Shown here: piece after piece, positions 26,622 through 42,413 of the stretch
How the letters are laid out: each line of letters starts with the position of its first letter
Position numbering within the stretch: position 1 is the first letter of the stretch
Source: DYRB01 sp963709645
Lineage (GTDB): Bacteria; Pseudomonadota; Gammaproteobacteria; Chromatiales; Chromatiaceae
Assembly: GCA_963709645.1 (NCBI GenBank)
Contig: CAVPXP010000010.1
Location: 62,001-126,000, forward strand
DNA: 64,000 nt
Reading direction: 5' to 3'
Made by a program: the position numbers and the translations under genes
The notes under the pieces: model-generated
Told to the model about the DNA's origin: nothing
The model's database searches: none
Seen by the model: only the letters and a program-made list of their open reading frames with translations

Positions 26622-28643
26622 ATGCAAGAACAGTCCAAGAGCGTCTATAAGACCCTGACCTGGCTCCTACTGCTCGTCGTGATCGGGCTTTACGCCATGC
26701 ACCTATGGTACAGCGGGACTCTAAAGGAAAATCTGGCCGCCCAGCGGATCTCAATAACCGAAGGGGCCCAACAACTCCAAGGCGCGAAGACCAAACTCGA
26801 CCTTGCCGTACAAACCGAGAGGGGACTGCGGGGCGAGATCGACCGCGTGCAAGCCGACCGCCGCCGCGATATCCAGGACCTCACCCGGCAGATGGAGTCG
26901 GCCAACCAGACCAATGAGGCACTCAAGGCCGACATCACGGCCCTGCAACGGCAACACGCTGAGACCCTGGCCGCGGAAAAGGGCAAGGCGGCGGACGCGC
27001 TTGCCGCGGAGCAGCGCAAGGCCGCCGATGCCTATGCTGAATTGCAGGGGCGCTTCGATATGGCGACCCAAACGGTCGCCGCCATGGGCGCGGACATCCT
27101 GCGGCTGAAGCAGGCCCAGGAGGACGCCGCCGCCAGCCACACCGCCGAGTTGACCGCCCTTGAGCAGCAGCACAAGGTCAAAGTTCAGGACGTGCAAGGT
27201 CAGTTCAAGGAACGCCTCGCGGCACTGCAAACCACCCTTGAGGGAACCGACCCGGAGCGCGCCGAGCTGTTTGCCTCCTTTGACCAGCGCATCGAGAGCG
27301 GCCTGACGACCATCGCCGGCCTCGAAACGACCAATGGCGAGCTCACCGACCGACTGACCGCTGCTACGGAAACCATCGAGCAGCGCACGCAGGCCCTGAC
27401 CGACGCCAACACCCAGTTGCAGAACGCTCAGGCGGATCTCACCCAAACACGCGGAGAGCTATCTCAACTCGAATCGCAGTACGACGCCGCCATGGACAAG
27501 GCAACCCTCGACCTGGCGGCCGTCCAGGCCAAGCATGACGCCGCCGTGGAGAATGCCGCCGCGCAGCAGGCCGACCTCAAGGCCCAACATGCCGCCGCCC
27601 TGGATCAGGCTGCCCAACAACAAGCCGACCTCAAGGCCCAGCATGCCGTCGCCCTGGAGCAAGCCGCCAAGCAGCAAGCCGACCTCAAGACCCAACACGC
27701 CGCAGCCCTCGATCAGGCCGCCAAGGAGCAGGCCGACTTGCAGGCCCAACACAAGGCGGCGCTGGAGGCTGCAGCCAAAAAGCGCGCCGACCTAGAAGCC
27801 GCCCACGCCGCGGCCCTGGACCAAGCTGCCAGGGACGCCGCCGCCCTCAAGACCAGCCTCGAGAGCGAGCTGGCTCGGGCCAAGGCCAGTCACAGCGAGG
27901 AAATCGGCCAGGCAAAGGGTCGCATTGAGACCCTGGCCGCCAGCCTTGCCTCCGAGACCGCCGCCCTGGCCGCCTTGCAGACCAAGCACGACAATCTCGT
28001 CGCCGACTTGAAAAGCAAGCTGGCTGACACAGAGCAGGCCCTGTCCGGTGTCCGGTCCGACCTAAGCGCCGCCCAAGAAGCCGCCGCACAGCAAAAGGCC
28101 GCCCTGGAGCAGCAGCTCGCCACGGCCGAGGGCCGCGTCGCAACCGTGGAAGAGACCCTGAGCACGGAGCACAAACAGGCCGAGGCCGCCCTCGCCGCGG
28201 CTAAGCAGGCGCACGCGGATGCCATGGCCCGCCAGCACGACCTATTGGTCCAGGTCTCCGCCCTGGGCGGCAAGGAGACCGAGCGCGGCCTTCTGCTGAC
28301 CCTCGCCGAGGCCGACCTCACATTCCCGGTGAGCAAGGCCACCCTCCCCGCCGGGGACTTGCCGAGCCTGGACCACATCGCCGCGCTGCTCACTCAATTC
28401 CCCAGGTTGACCGCCCGCATCGAAGGCCACACTGACGCCTCTGGACGGGACGAGACCAATCTCGCCCTGTCCCAGGAAAGGGCCGATGCCGTCAAACATG
28501 CCTTGGTGGAGCGCGGTATCGCCGGGGAGCGCATGGAGGCAATCGGCGTTGGCGAGACCCGCCCGATCGCGGACAACGCGACCAGGGCCGGCAGTCGACA
28601 GAACCGGCGGGTGGAGATCTACGTCGTCGAGGCGACTAGATAG
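26622..28643 (+). CDS. OmpA-family protein with long coiled coil
   Basis: The 673-residue protein starts with a short cytoplasmic part and one transmembrane helix (near residues 11-28, LTWLLLLVVIGLYAMHLWY), then about 520 residues of alanine-, glutamine- and lysine-rich coiled coil, and ends in an OmpA-like peptidoglycan-binding domain (RIEGHTDASGRDETNLALSQERADAV; TRAGSRQNRRVEI). It is thus anchored in the inner membrane and could span the periplasm to the cell wall, like MotB- or Pal-type proteins. Five 18-residue repeats occur in the coil. ATG 26622 is used because AAGGAGA precedes it. It is monocistronic and has no named relative that I can give. Confidence 0.88.
   Translation: MQEQSKSVYKTLTWLLLLVVIGLYAMHLWYSGTLKENLAAQRISITEGAQQLQGAKTKLDLAVQTERGLRGEIDRVQADRRRDIQDLTRQMESANQTNEALKADITALQRQHAETLAAEKGKAADALAAEQRKAADAYAELQGRFDMATQTVAAMGADILRLKQAQEDAAASHTAELTALEQQHKVKVQDVQGQFKERLAALQTTLEGTDPERAELFASFDQRIESGLTTIAGLETTNGELTDRLTAATETIEQRTQALTDANTQLQNAQADLTQTRGELSQLESQYDAAMDKATLDLAAVQAKHDAAVENAAAQQADLKAQHAAALDQAAQQQADLKAQHAVALEQAAKQQADLKTQHAAALDQAAKEQADLQAQHKAALEAAAKKRADLEAAHAAALDQAARDAAALKTSLESELARAKASHSEEIGQAKGRIETLAASLASETAALAALQTKHDNLVADLKSKLADTEQALSGVRSDLSAAQEAAAQQKAALEQQLATAEGRVATVEETLSTEHKQAEAALAAAKQAHADAMARQHDLLVQVSALGGKETERGLLLTLAEADLTFPVSKATLPAGDLPSLDHIAALLTQFPRLTARIEGHTDASGRDETNLALSQERADAVKHALVERGIAGERMEAIGVGETRPIADNATRAGSRQNRRVEIYVVEATR
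27564..27833 (+). repeat. Five 54-bp tandem repeats in the OmpA-family gene
   Basis: Five in-frame units of 54 bp each encode 18 residues of the type QQADLKAQHAAALDQAAK. Unit starts are at 27564, 27618, 27672, 27726 and 27780; the last two are more diverged, and a partial older unit precedes the first. They extend the coiled coil by exact steps. Confidence 0.85.
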
Positions 28644-28660
28644 CCGAAGCATCAAGTGAA

Positions 28661-28682
28661 GCCGGCGGCGATCGCCGCCGGC
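28661..28682 (+). terminator. Perfect 22-nt palindrome after the OmpA-family gene
   Basis: A perfect GC-rich palindrome (GCCGGCGGCGAT and its complement) lies 17 bp after the stop codon. It is a likely transcript end or mRNA 3' stabiliser, although no T run follows. Confidence 0.55.
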
Positions 28683-28765
28683 CGCCCCTGCCGCGGCACC
28701 TCTGGCAACTCTCGCCTGTCACACCGCCGCAAAGCTTAGCCGAATGGTCCAGCCGAAGCCGCTGG

Positions 28766-28795
28766 TCGGGTCGGGTCGGGTCGGGTCGGGTCGGG
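28766..28795. repeat. (TCGGG)6 pentanucleotide repeat
   Basis: Six exact copies of TCGGG, followed by one TCGGA, form a microsatellite between the OmpA-family gene and the 59-residue gene. The plus strand holds six GGG runs with two-base loops, so it could form a G-quadruplex. Copy number may vary by slippage. It lies downstream of the ends of both neighbouring genes, not within a recognisable frame. Confidence 0.9.
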
Positions 28796-28875
28796 TCGGA
28801 GTAGGATGCCCGAACAGCGATCGCCCACCCACAGCAGAACGCTGGGAGAGACGCCAGAAAAGGTCGGCGCCTGAA

Positions 28876-29055
28876 TCAGAGCCCGCGAAACGTGCTTCGG
28901 AAGGCGGCCAGAGTCACCCGCAGGACGATCCAAGCGACCCAGAGCACCGCCAGGGTCATGGCCACCGCGGCGATCTGGACCGGCAACGACAGGCCCAGGA
29001 ACCAGGCATGCAGGGCTCCGACCAGCGTCGCGGCCTTGTGGGTGAATTCGAGCAT
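28876..29055 (-). CDS. Small membrane protein, 59 residues
   Basis: An open frame of 60 codons starts at ATG 29055 with GGGAGG five bases before it. It begins MLEFTHKAATLVGALHAWF and has one long hydrophobic stretch (IAAVAMTLAVLWVAWIVL) near residues 28-46, then a basic end (RVTLAAFRSTFRGL), so it should be a single-pass inner membrane protein with the basic tail in the cytoplasm. Most third codon positions are G or C, as in neighbouring genes. I do not recognise a family. It is divergent from the uvrA-like genes. Confidence 0.6.
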   Translation of the reverse strand: MLEFTHKAATLVGALHAWFLGLSLPVQIAAVAMTLAVLWVAWIVLRVTLAAFRSTFRGL

Positions 29056-29263
29056 GACGCCCTCCCGGAGTATCGCTTAGCCGTCGAGCCCGCTGGGGTC
29101 TTTGCGCACGGGTCGAGACCGGTTCCCTGAACAAGGCGAAGGATAAGGCCCAAGGGCACCCCGGCGCAGCCTGCCCGCCCTGGTCGAATCCCGACCGCCG
29201 CCGCTGCCCTGGCATCAACCCGGATTCCACCCCGCCCGCCATCCCGCAGCGCCCGAGGCCCCC

Positions 29264-34873
<5,610 letters not shown>

Positions 34874-35020
34874 CGCGCAGCCCGATGAGTGCGCTGTGGC
34901 CCCGCAGAATGCATGACGAATGAACCGCATCGGCCGTTTCAGGTGGCACATAGACGCAAATTATTCAGCCTACGATTCGCGGAACGTCGGCGCCTACGTC
35001 GCGGTGCAAGGTCAAGCACA

Positions 35021-35048
35021 GACCCCATTTGTTCGACCCCATTTGTTC
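35021..35048. repeat. Tandem 14-bp direct repeat
   Basis: Two exact adjacent copies of GACCCCATTTGTTC lie in the 200-bp gap between the uvrA-like pair and the CadC-like gene, 26 bp past the end of the latter. The gap is AT-richer than its surroundings and holds no gene that I can see. Confidence 0.6.
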
Positions 35049-35073
35049 CGAGCCGGGATGTGCGAAGACCCGA

Positions 35074-36801
35074 TTAGAGTCCCAAGCCGGCAAGTGTGGA
35101 GATCAACCGATCCTGCTGCGCTGCATCCGTCATTGGGTAGGTCTCCAGCCAGACTGTCGTCGAGAAATCGGGACGGATGGCTCGTATCTCCACCGCCTCC
35201 CATTCGGCACCCGTCCGGTCACCACTGCGTTCAAGCGCTGCAGCCAAGTAGATGTGCACCTCCAGACTCTCGGGATTGCGTGAGACCGCCTCGCGAAGAT
35301 TGATCAGGGCCTGAACCTGGTCGTCGATAAAAAAATACGCCCGGCCAATGACCATGAAATAGAGATAGCCGGCCCCAGGGTTCTGGCGCATGGCACTCCT
35401 CACCAGCCGGATGGTTTCAGCGGGTTCCCCGAGGTAGGTCCTGATCCCTCCCTTGAGCGCAAGGGCATCCGCGTAGGATGGCTCCAGGGCTAGTGCCTGA
35501 TCCAACTGCGCCGTGGCATCGCGATGTTGGCGCTGTTGAACCCTCACATAACCGAGTACCCAGTGGATCTCTGGGCTTGCGGCGTCGATCTGCAAGGCCG
35601 TCTGAGCCATGTCCAGCGCGCGGGAGAGCGCTGCGTCCGCGTCCTTCACCCACTGGTTCCGGTAATCGGCGGCGTACGTCAGGGCCAGCCCACCGTAGGC
35701 GCGGGCAAAAATGGGATCCAGCGCGATCGCACGCCGGTAGAGGTCCCGTGCGCGTTCGTTCTCCGCCTTCCCGCGCATCAAGAGTTGCACCTGAGCCTGG
35801 AGAAAGATGTCGTAGGCATCAACCGAGCGGGTGTACCGGTGCGCGCGCCGCTGCTGCTCGGCCTCCGTTACCTTGACCGACAGGGCCTGCGCGATACGAG
35901 TCCCGATCGCATCCTGGATTTCGAAGAAGTCGCTGAACGGCCTGTCGTAGCGCTCCACCCATAGTTGGCGACGGGTACCTGCCGCGACGAGGCGAACCTC
36001 CGCCTTGAGGCGCGGACCAACGCGCTGCACCCCGCCCCAGACCTCGTATCGTCCTCGCAAGGCGTCGGTGTGGTTATCCCCAGGCGCCTCCTGCTGCGCA
36101 GCAGCGCCCGCCACGAAGAGGCCGGACAATTGGGACAGGTCGGCGATCAGGTCTGCAGTCAAGCCGCGCGCCAGATAGAGGTCCTCGGGATCTGCGCCCA
36201 AGACCTCGAAGGGCAGCACGGTGACGGTGGGGCGAGCGCCAACGACGGCGTCAATGGCGGCGGGCGAAACCGCTACGGCGCTTGGTGCCGATCCGCCGGG
36301 CGCATCTTTCCGGTCCATGAAAAGCACGATGGCGCTGACGGCGAAAACGGTCAGCGCCGCAGCTATCACGACCCCATTGCGTGCGCGGAGCGGTTGCGGC
36401 CCTGTTCTCACCGCCGCAGGACCGCGGATTTCGGCTGATGCAGCCGAGTCGATCTGCGCCACCAGCCGGTAACCGCGCTTCGGGACAGTCTCGATGTAGC
36501 TCGGCTCGTGGGGATCGTCCTCCAATGCCTTGCGCAGCTTGATGACCGTATTGGTTACCGCGTCATAGCCCACAACAGCGCCGTGCCAGACCTGTAGCTC
36601 CAAGTCGGCTCGCGAGACGACGTCACCCCGGCGCGAGGCGAGATAGACGAGCACGTCCATCGCCTTGGGCTCGACGCGGGTGACAGTACCACGCCGACTG
36701 ATCTGCCCGCTGCTGGGGTCAACCAGCCAGTCGTCGAGCCGGAACGCATCCGAAACGGGCCGCCTGGGTTCTTCTGATGGGTTCCGACGAGTCTGCGACA
36801 T
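35074..36801 (-). CDS. CadC-like membrane transcription regulator with TPR domain
   Basis: The 575-residue protein has an OmpR/CadC-type winged helix at residues 20-115 (RVEPKAMDVLVYLASRRGDVVSR; VVGYDAVTNTVIKLRKALEDD; ETVPKRGYRL), one transmembrane helix near 145-165 (VVIAAALTVFAVSAIVLFM), a TolB/adenylate cyclase-associated segment (LYLARGLTADLIADLSQL) and tetratricopeptide repeats to the end. Such proteins bind DNA in the cytoplasm and sense signals through the membrane. ATG 36801 (MSQTRRNPSEEP) is preferred to the longer frame from 36996. It is divergent from a small exported protein and similar to the broken gene at 37708-39446. Confidence 0.85.
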   Translation of the reverse strand: MSQTRRNPSEEPRRPVSDAFRLDDWLVDPSSGQISRRGTVTRVEPKAMDVLVYLASRRGDVVSRADLELQVWHGAVVGYDAVTNTVIKLRKALEDDPHEPSYIETVPKRGYRLVAQIDSAASAEIRGPAAVRTGPQPLRARNGVVIAAALTVFAVSAIVLFMDRKDAPGGSAPSAVAVSPAAIDAVVGARPTVTVLPFEVLGADPEDLYLARGLTADLIADLSQLSGLFVAGAAAQQEAPGDNHTDALRGRYEVWGGVQRVGPRLKAEVRLVAAGTRRQLWVERYDRPFSDFFEIQDAIGTRIAQALSVKVTEAEQQRRAHRYTRSVDAYDIFLQAQVQLLMRGKAENERARDLYRRAIALDPIFARAYGGLALTYAADYRNQWVKDADAALSRALDMAQTALQIDAASPEIHWVLGYVRVQQRQHRDATAQLDQALALEPSYADALALKGGIRTYLGEPAETIRLVRSAMRQNPGAGYLYFMVIGRAYFFIDDQVQALINLREAVSRNPESLEVHIYLAAALERSGDRTGAEWEAVEIRAIRPDFSTTVWLETYPMTDAAQQDRLISTLAGLGL

Positions 36802-36865
36802 AGGCGTCCAGGTTCTGGTGCGTGGAGTCTTGTAGTTGACTGTAGACGCGATGAGTCGACAAAAA

Positions 36866-36907
36866 CGACGGAAATTCGACGGTCGCTGTTTCGGCGTGTT
36901 TCCGTCG
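36866..36907. promoter_or_regulatory. Inverted repeat in the divergent promoter region
   Basis: CGACGGAAA at 36866-36874 is repeated in inverse orientation as TTTCCGTCG at 36899-36907. The pair lies between the divergent CadC-like gene and the small exported protein gene and could be an operator for the regulator. The centre-to-centre distance is 33 bp, about three helical turns. Confidence 0.45.
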
Positions 36908-37010
36908 GGACTTCCCCCCGGCAGAAGGCTAAAGGTTGAGTCACCGCAGCGGCCCGGCGTCCGAACCGGATCCTGCGGCCCAACCAACCGTGTCACGAGA
37001 GGGTAATAAC

Positions 37011-37343
37011 ATGATCAAACAGCTACTCATCATCGCCGCACTGCCCGTTTCATTGGCCGCCACCGCAGCTTGTATGACGGATCCGCCAGAGATCGGCGAC
37101 ATCGGTCCCGGCTCCGAGCTGGTCTGCAAGGAGCTGGAGCTGCGCTTCCCCAACGCCGCGCTTGCAGTCGAAGGCCGCTCCATTCACTCGCCCACCGAGG
37201 TCTCGGTCGACGGCTCGGTCGATGGCAGACCGGTCTCGCTGCGCTACGAGCTCTCCGGCTACACCTGGCGACTCGACCAGACCGGGGCACGCATCGTGGA
37301 TGTCCCAGTCGCGCAGGTTGGTCTTCCGACCATGGGCCAATGA
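37011..37343 (+). CDS. Small exported protein of unknown function
   Basis: The 110-residue product starts with a signal peptide (MIKQLLIIAALPVSLAATAAC). The cysteine at 21 could be a lipidation site, but the residue at -3 is Thr, so a plain signal peptidase I site is also possible. The mature part has a second cysteine (ELVCKELELRF) and looks like a small beta-rich domain (VSVDGSVDGRPVSLRYELSGYTWRL). I do not recognise a family. It is divergent from one CadC-like regulator and upstream of another, and ends with a strong terminator, so it is a separately controlled unit. Confidence 0.75.
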   Translation: MIKQLLIIAALPVSLAATAACMTDPPEIGDIGPGSELVCKELELRFPNAALAVEGRSIHSPTEVSVDGSVDGRPVSLRYELSGYTWRLDQTGARIVDVPVAQVGLPTMGQ

Positions 37344-37365
37344 GGCCTGGCTGGCGGACCGGTTT

Positions 37366-37391
37366 GGAAAGGGCCGCCCGCGGCCCTTTCC
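37366..37391 (+). terminator. Strong hairpin after the small exported protein gene
   Basis: A 10-bp perfect stem (GGAAAGGGCC with GGCCCTTTCC, 6-nt loop) lies 22 bp after the stop codon. The descending arm contains TTT. It very likely ends this transcript. The rest of the gap up to 37707 holds no gene that I can support. Confidence 0.7.
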
Positions 37392-37707
37392 GATGAGCCT
37401 GCCGGAGCATCCAGGGCGATCCTGGCCGGCGTAACGCCCCTGAGGACCCTTTGCCGCTGGGCGAGCGACATCGCGGGCGCTTCCCGTCCGCTTCGGCTCT
37501 CCTATAATCAGCCACTGGCCCAAGTCATCTCGGGTGCCTGGGCCATTGCGTCCTTGCTCCCGTCGCGATCGTCGGTCGAGTCCGGGTCGCAGTTCGCGCA
37601 GCACGGGAGGGAGCGCGAACACCTGCTGGCAAGACGCCCGCACGCGTTCCGCTTGCGGCCGCGTGGCCATGCACCTTGTAGATCGAGATCTTCGAGTGGT
37701 CGACCCT

Positions 37708-39446
37708 ATGGAGACAAGTCAGGCCAACGATGGAGTCGAGCGGTTCCGTCACTTCAGGGTGGGGGATTGGCTGGTTGCGCCGGAGCTTGGGCAGCTCAGC
37801 CGCGCCGGGAGTATCGAGCGCATCGAGCCCAAGGCGATGGAGGTGCTGGTTTACCTCGCCGGGCATCCAGGGTGAGGTGGTGACCCGGGAGGAACTGGAG
37901 CACAACGTCTGGCGCGGTGCCCTAGTGGGGTACGACGCGGTCACGAACAGCGTAATCAAGCTCAGGAAGGCGCTCGGCGACCAAGCCAGGGAGCCGGTCA
38001 TCATCGCCACTGTCCCGAAGCGCGGCTACCGCCTGGTTGCGCCTGTCCGTTATCTCGCCACCGAACAAGCGCAGCTCCTGGCGGGGCATGACACCGCTGG
38101 GCCGGACAGGGTGCCAACAGAAAGGACGCGATCCAAGTCGTTGACCGCAGCACTGGTCGGAAGCGCCCTGGCGGCACTGGTAGGGCTCGCCGCGGCGCTG
38201 CACCTGATTTGGTCCCCCTGCAATGTTGGAATCCCCCGCCCGCTCGGGTGGGGAATCGAGCCGCACGCCATCCATCCTGGTCCTGCCGTTCGAGAACCTG
38301 GGTGACGATTCGCACTATGACTCGTTTGCCGACGGGATCACCGAGGACATCATCACCGATCTGTCCGGTCTTCCCACCCTGCTGGTAATCGCGAGCAATA
38401 CGTCATTCGCGTTCAAGGGCAAGCAGGTTGCGGCCCGCGAGCTTGCCGCCGAGCTCAACGTCGATTTCGTCCTCGAAGGCAGCATCCGCCGTCGCGGTGA
38501 CGCGGTGCGGGTGAATGCCCGGTTGGTCGACGCCCGGAGCGGCTTCCAAAAATGGGCGAAACGCTATGACCGGCAGGTCGCCGAAGTGTTTGCGGTGCAA
38601 GACGAAGTGACGAGCAGCATCGTCGAGGCCCTCGCCGTCAAGTTGTCGCGGCAAGAGGCGGAGCGCCTGGCGCGGCGGACCACCAACAGCCTCGCCGCCT
38701 ACGACTATTTTCAGGACGGGCAGCGGCTGACGAAGGTCAGTACGCCGGACACCAATCGCCAGGCGCAGGCCACGTATCGCCAGGCCATCGAGTCAGACCC
38801 CAGCTATGGCCGTGCCTACGGCGCCCTCGCGTATACGCTCGCCTTCAGCTACCGTCGCGGATGGGCAGACAATCCCCAACAGACGATCGAGCGGGCACTT
38901 GAGCTCGCCCGCAAGGCAGTCGACCTCGACAATTCCATCCCGCAGACCTACTGGGCACTTGGCTTTGTGCACCTCATGCGCAAGGAGTACAAGCTGGCCG
39001 AAGCGGCTGCCACTGAGGCCGTAACGATAGCCCCGAACTATGCCGACGGATACGGCCTGCTGGCCTTGATCAAGAATGCCCTGGCTGAGCCAGAATCAGC
39101 GATTGCGCTGATAAAGAAAGGGATGCAGCTCAACCCCTACTACACCTGGGACTACCCCTACAACCTGGGCAGAGCCTATTACAGCCTCGGCCGTATCGAC
39201 GAGGCAGTCGAAGCACTCGAAGAGGCCAAGAGCCGCAACGAGAACGCAGTCCCGATCAGGCTGCACCTTGCGGCCAGTTATGTGCGCGCCCACCGGCAGG
39301 ACGACGCGGAGTGGGAGGTGCAGGAGATTCAGGTCTTGAGTCCCACAGACACCATTTCGCATCAGAAGGCTGCCCATCCAATACAAGACGACGCGCTGAT
39401 GAACACCTTCGTCGATGATCTTCGAAAGGCCGGACTTCCCGAGTAG
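37708..39446 (+). pseudogene. CadC-like regulator with TPR domain, frameshifted twice
   Basis: Three successive frames encode a relative of the regulator at 35074-36801. The first gives the winged helix start (HFRVGDWLVAPELGQLSRAGS; IEPKAMEVLVYLAGHPG) and stops at 37875. The second resumes EVVTREELEHNVWRGALVGYDAVTN and runs through a transmembrane helix (LTAALVGSALAALVGLAAAL). The third, from about 38215, carries SILVLPFENLGDD, FADGITEDIITDLS and the tetratricopeptide repeats to 39446. Both breaks are +1 and lie at short homopolymers (GGG near 37870; CCCCC near 38215). Without the two extra bases the protein would be about 578 residues, the size of its intact neighbour. Confidence 0.85.
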
Positions 39447-39711
39447 CCGGAACCTCACGCCCGGCGCGACACTGCATGCCGGCTGATGGAGACTAACCTG
39501 CCGCTCGGAAAGACCCACCAGCGCACACGGCCGTCCCGTTTGCCGGCACGCAGGGGCACCGGTCTTTCTTCCGCCGGCCGCGCGCGATCGACTCGGCGGA
39601 TCTGCTGAGGGATAGCCGCATGGCCCGCCGGTTGCCGGAGCCGGCGCGTCGGGACCCTTCGCCTTATCGGATCAGCAAAGCACCCAGGAGCACCGCTACA
39701 AGGCGAGGCCG

Positions 39712-40033
39712 CTACCGCACCAACACCGCCACCGCACCCGCCGATCTGGGCCCCTCGCCCGGCGGATTGTCCCGCGCCCACGCGAGCTTGGCGCTGCGAT
39801 CCAACCGCTTGAGGTGGATCTCGGCCTTGGTGACGAGGGACTGGTTGGGGTAAGACCGGCAGCCGAGTAACCGCAGCGGCCGATTGATGCGGGTAAACAT
39901 GGCCCCGCGCCCGGCGGCATGAGCGGCGAAACGCCGCTCCGGGTCGATGGCGATGCCGGTGTAGAGGCGCCCGTTGCGACACTCGATCAGGTAGAGGTAC
40001 CAGGTCGGCTCCGCGGCAGGACCAGCGTCCACG

Positions 40034-40062
<29 letters not shown>
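39712..40062 (-). CDS. GIY-YIG nuclease domain protein
   Basis: The product of up to 116 residues is a lone GIY-YIG domain: WYLYLIECRNGRLYTGIAID carries the degenerate GIY and YIG parts, and RFAAHAAGRGAMFTRINRPLRLL follows with the conserved arginines, then the glutamate region TKAEIHLKRLDR. It is of the YhbQ/UPF0213 type, small proteins with nuclease-like activity on DNA. The start may be ATG 40062, inside recQ, or GTG 40047; either way it overlaps the recQ end and is translated with it. Confidence 0.85.
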
Positions 40063-42202
<2,140 letters not shown>

Positions 42203-42413
42203 GGCGCGCAAGCTTGCCCGAGGCGGGGGCAATTGTCAGCTTCGGTTGCCGAAGACCCCTCGCGCCGCGGCCACCTGACGTCTGCCCCCGATTTGGCATC
42301 AATCCCCTGTAGACCATGGAGTTACTGGCCAGATCCGCGCCGGCACCGCCGAAGCCGCACCAACACTGCGGAGGTATACTCACGGCACACCACGGCCCGG
42401 AGCCCAGAACCCG

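Noticed and set aside
28766..28795. CRISPR-like array
   Set aside because: Direct 5-bp repeats without spacers; not a CRISPR. No other repeat-spacer pattern was seen in the window.
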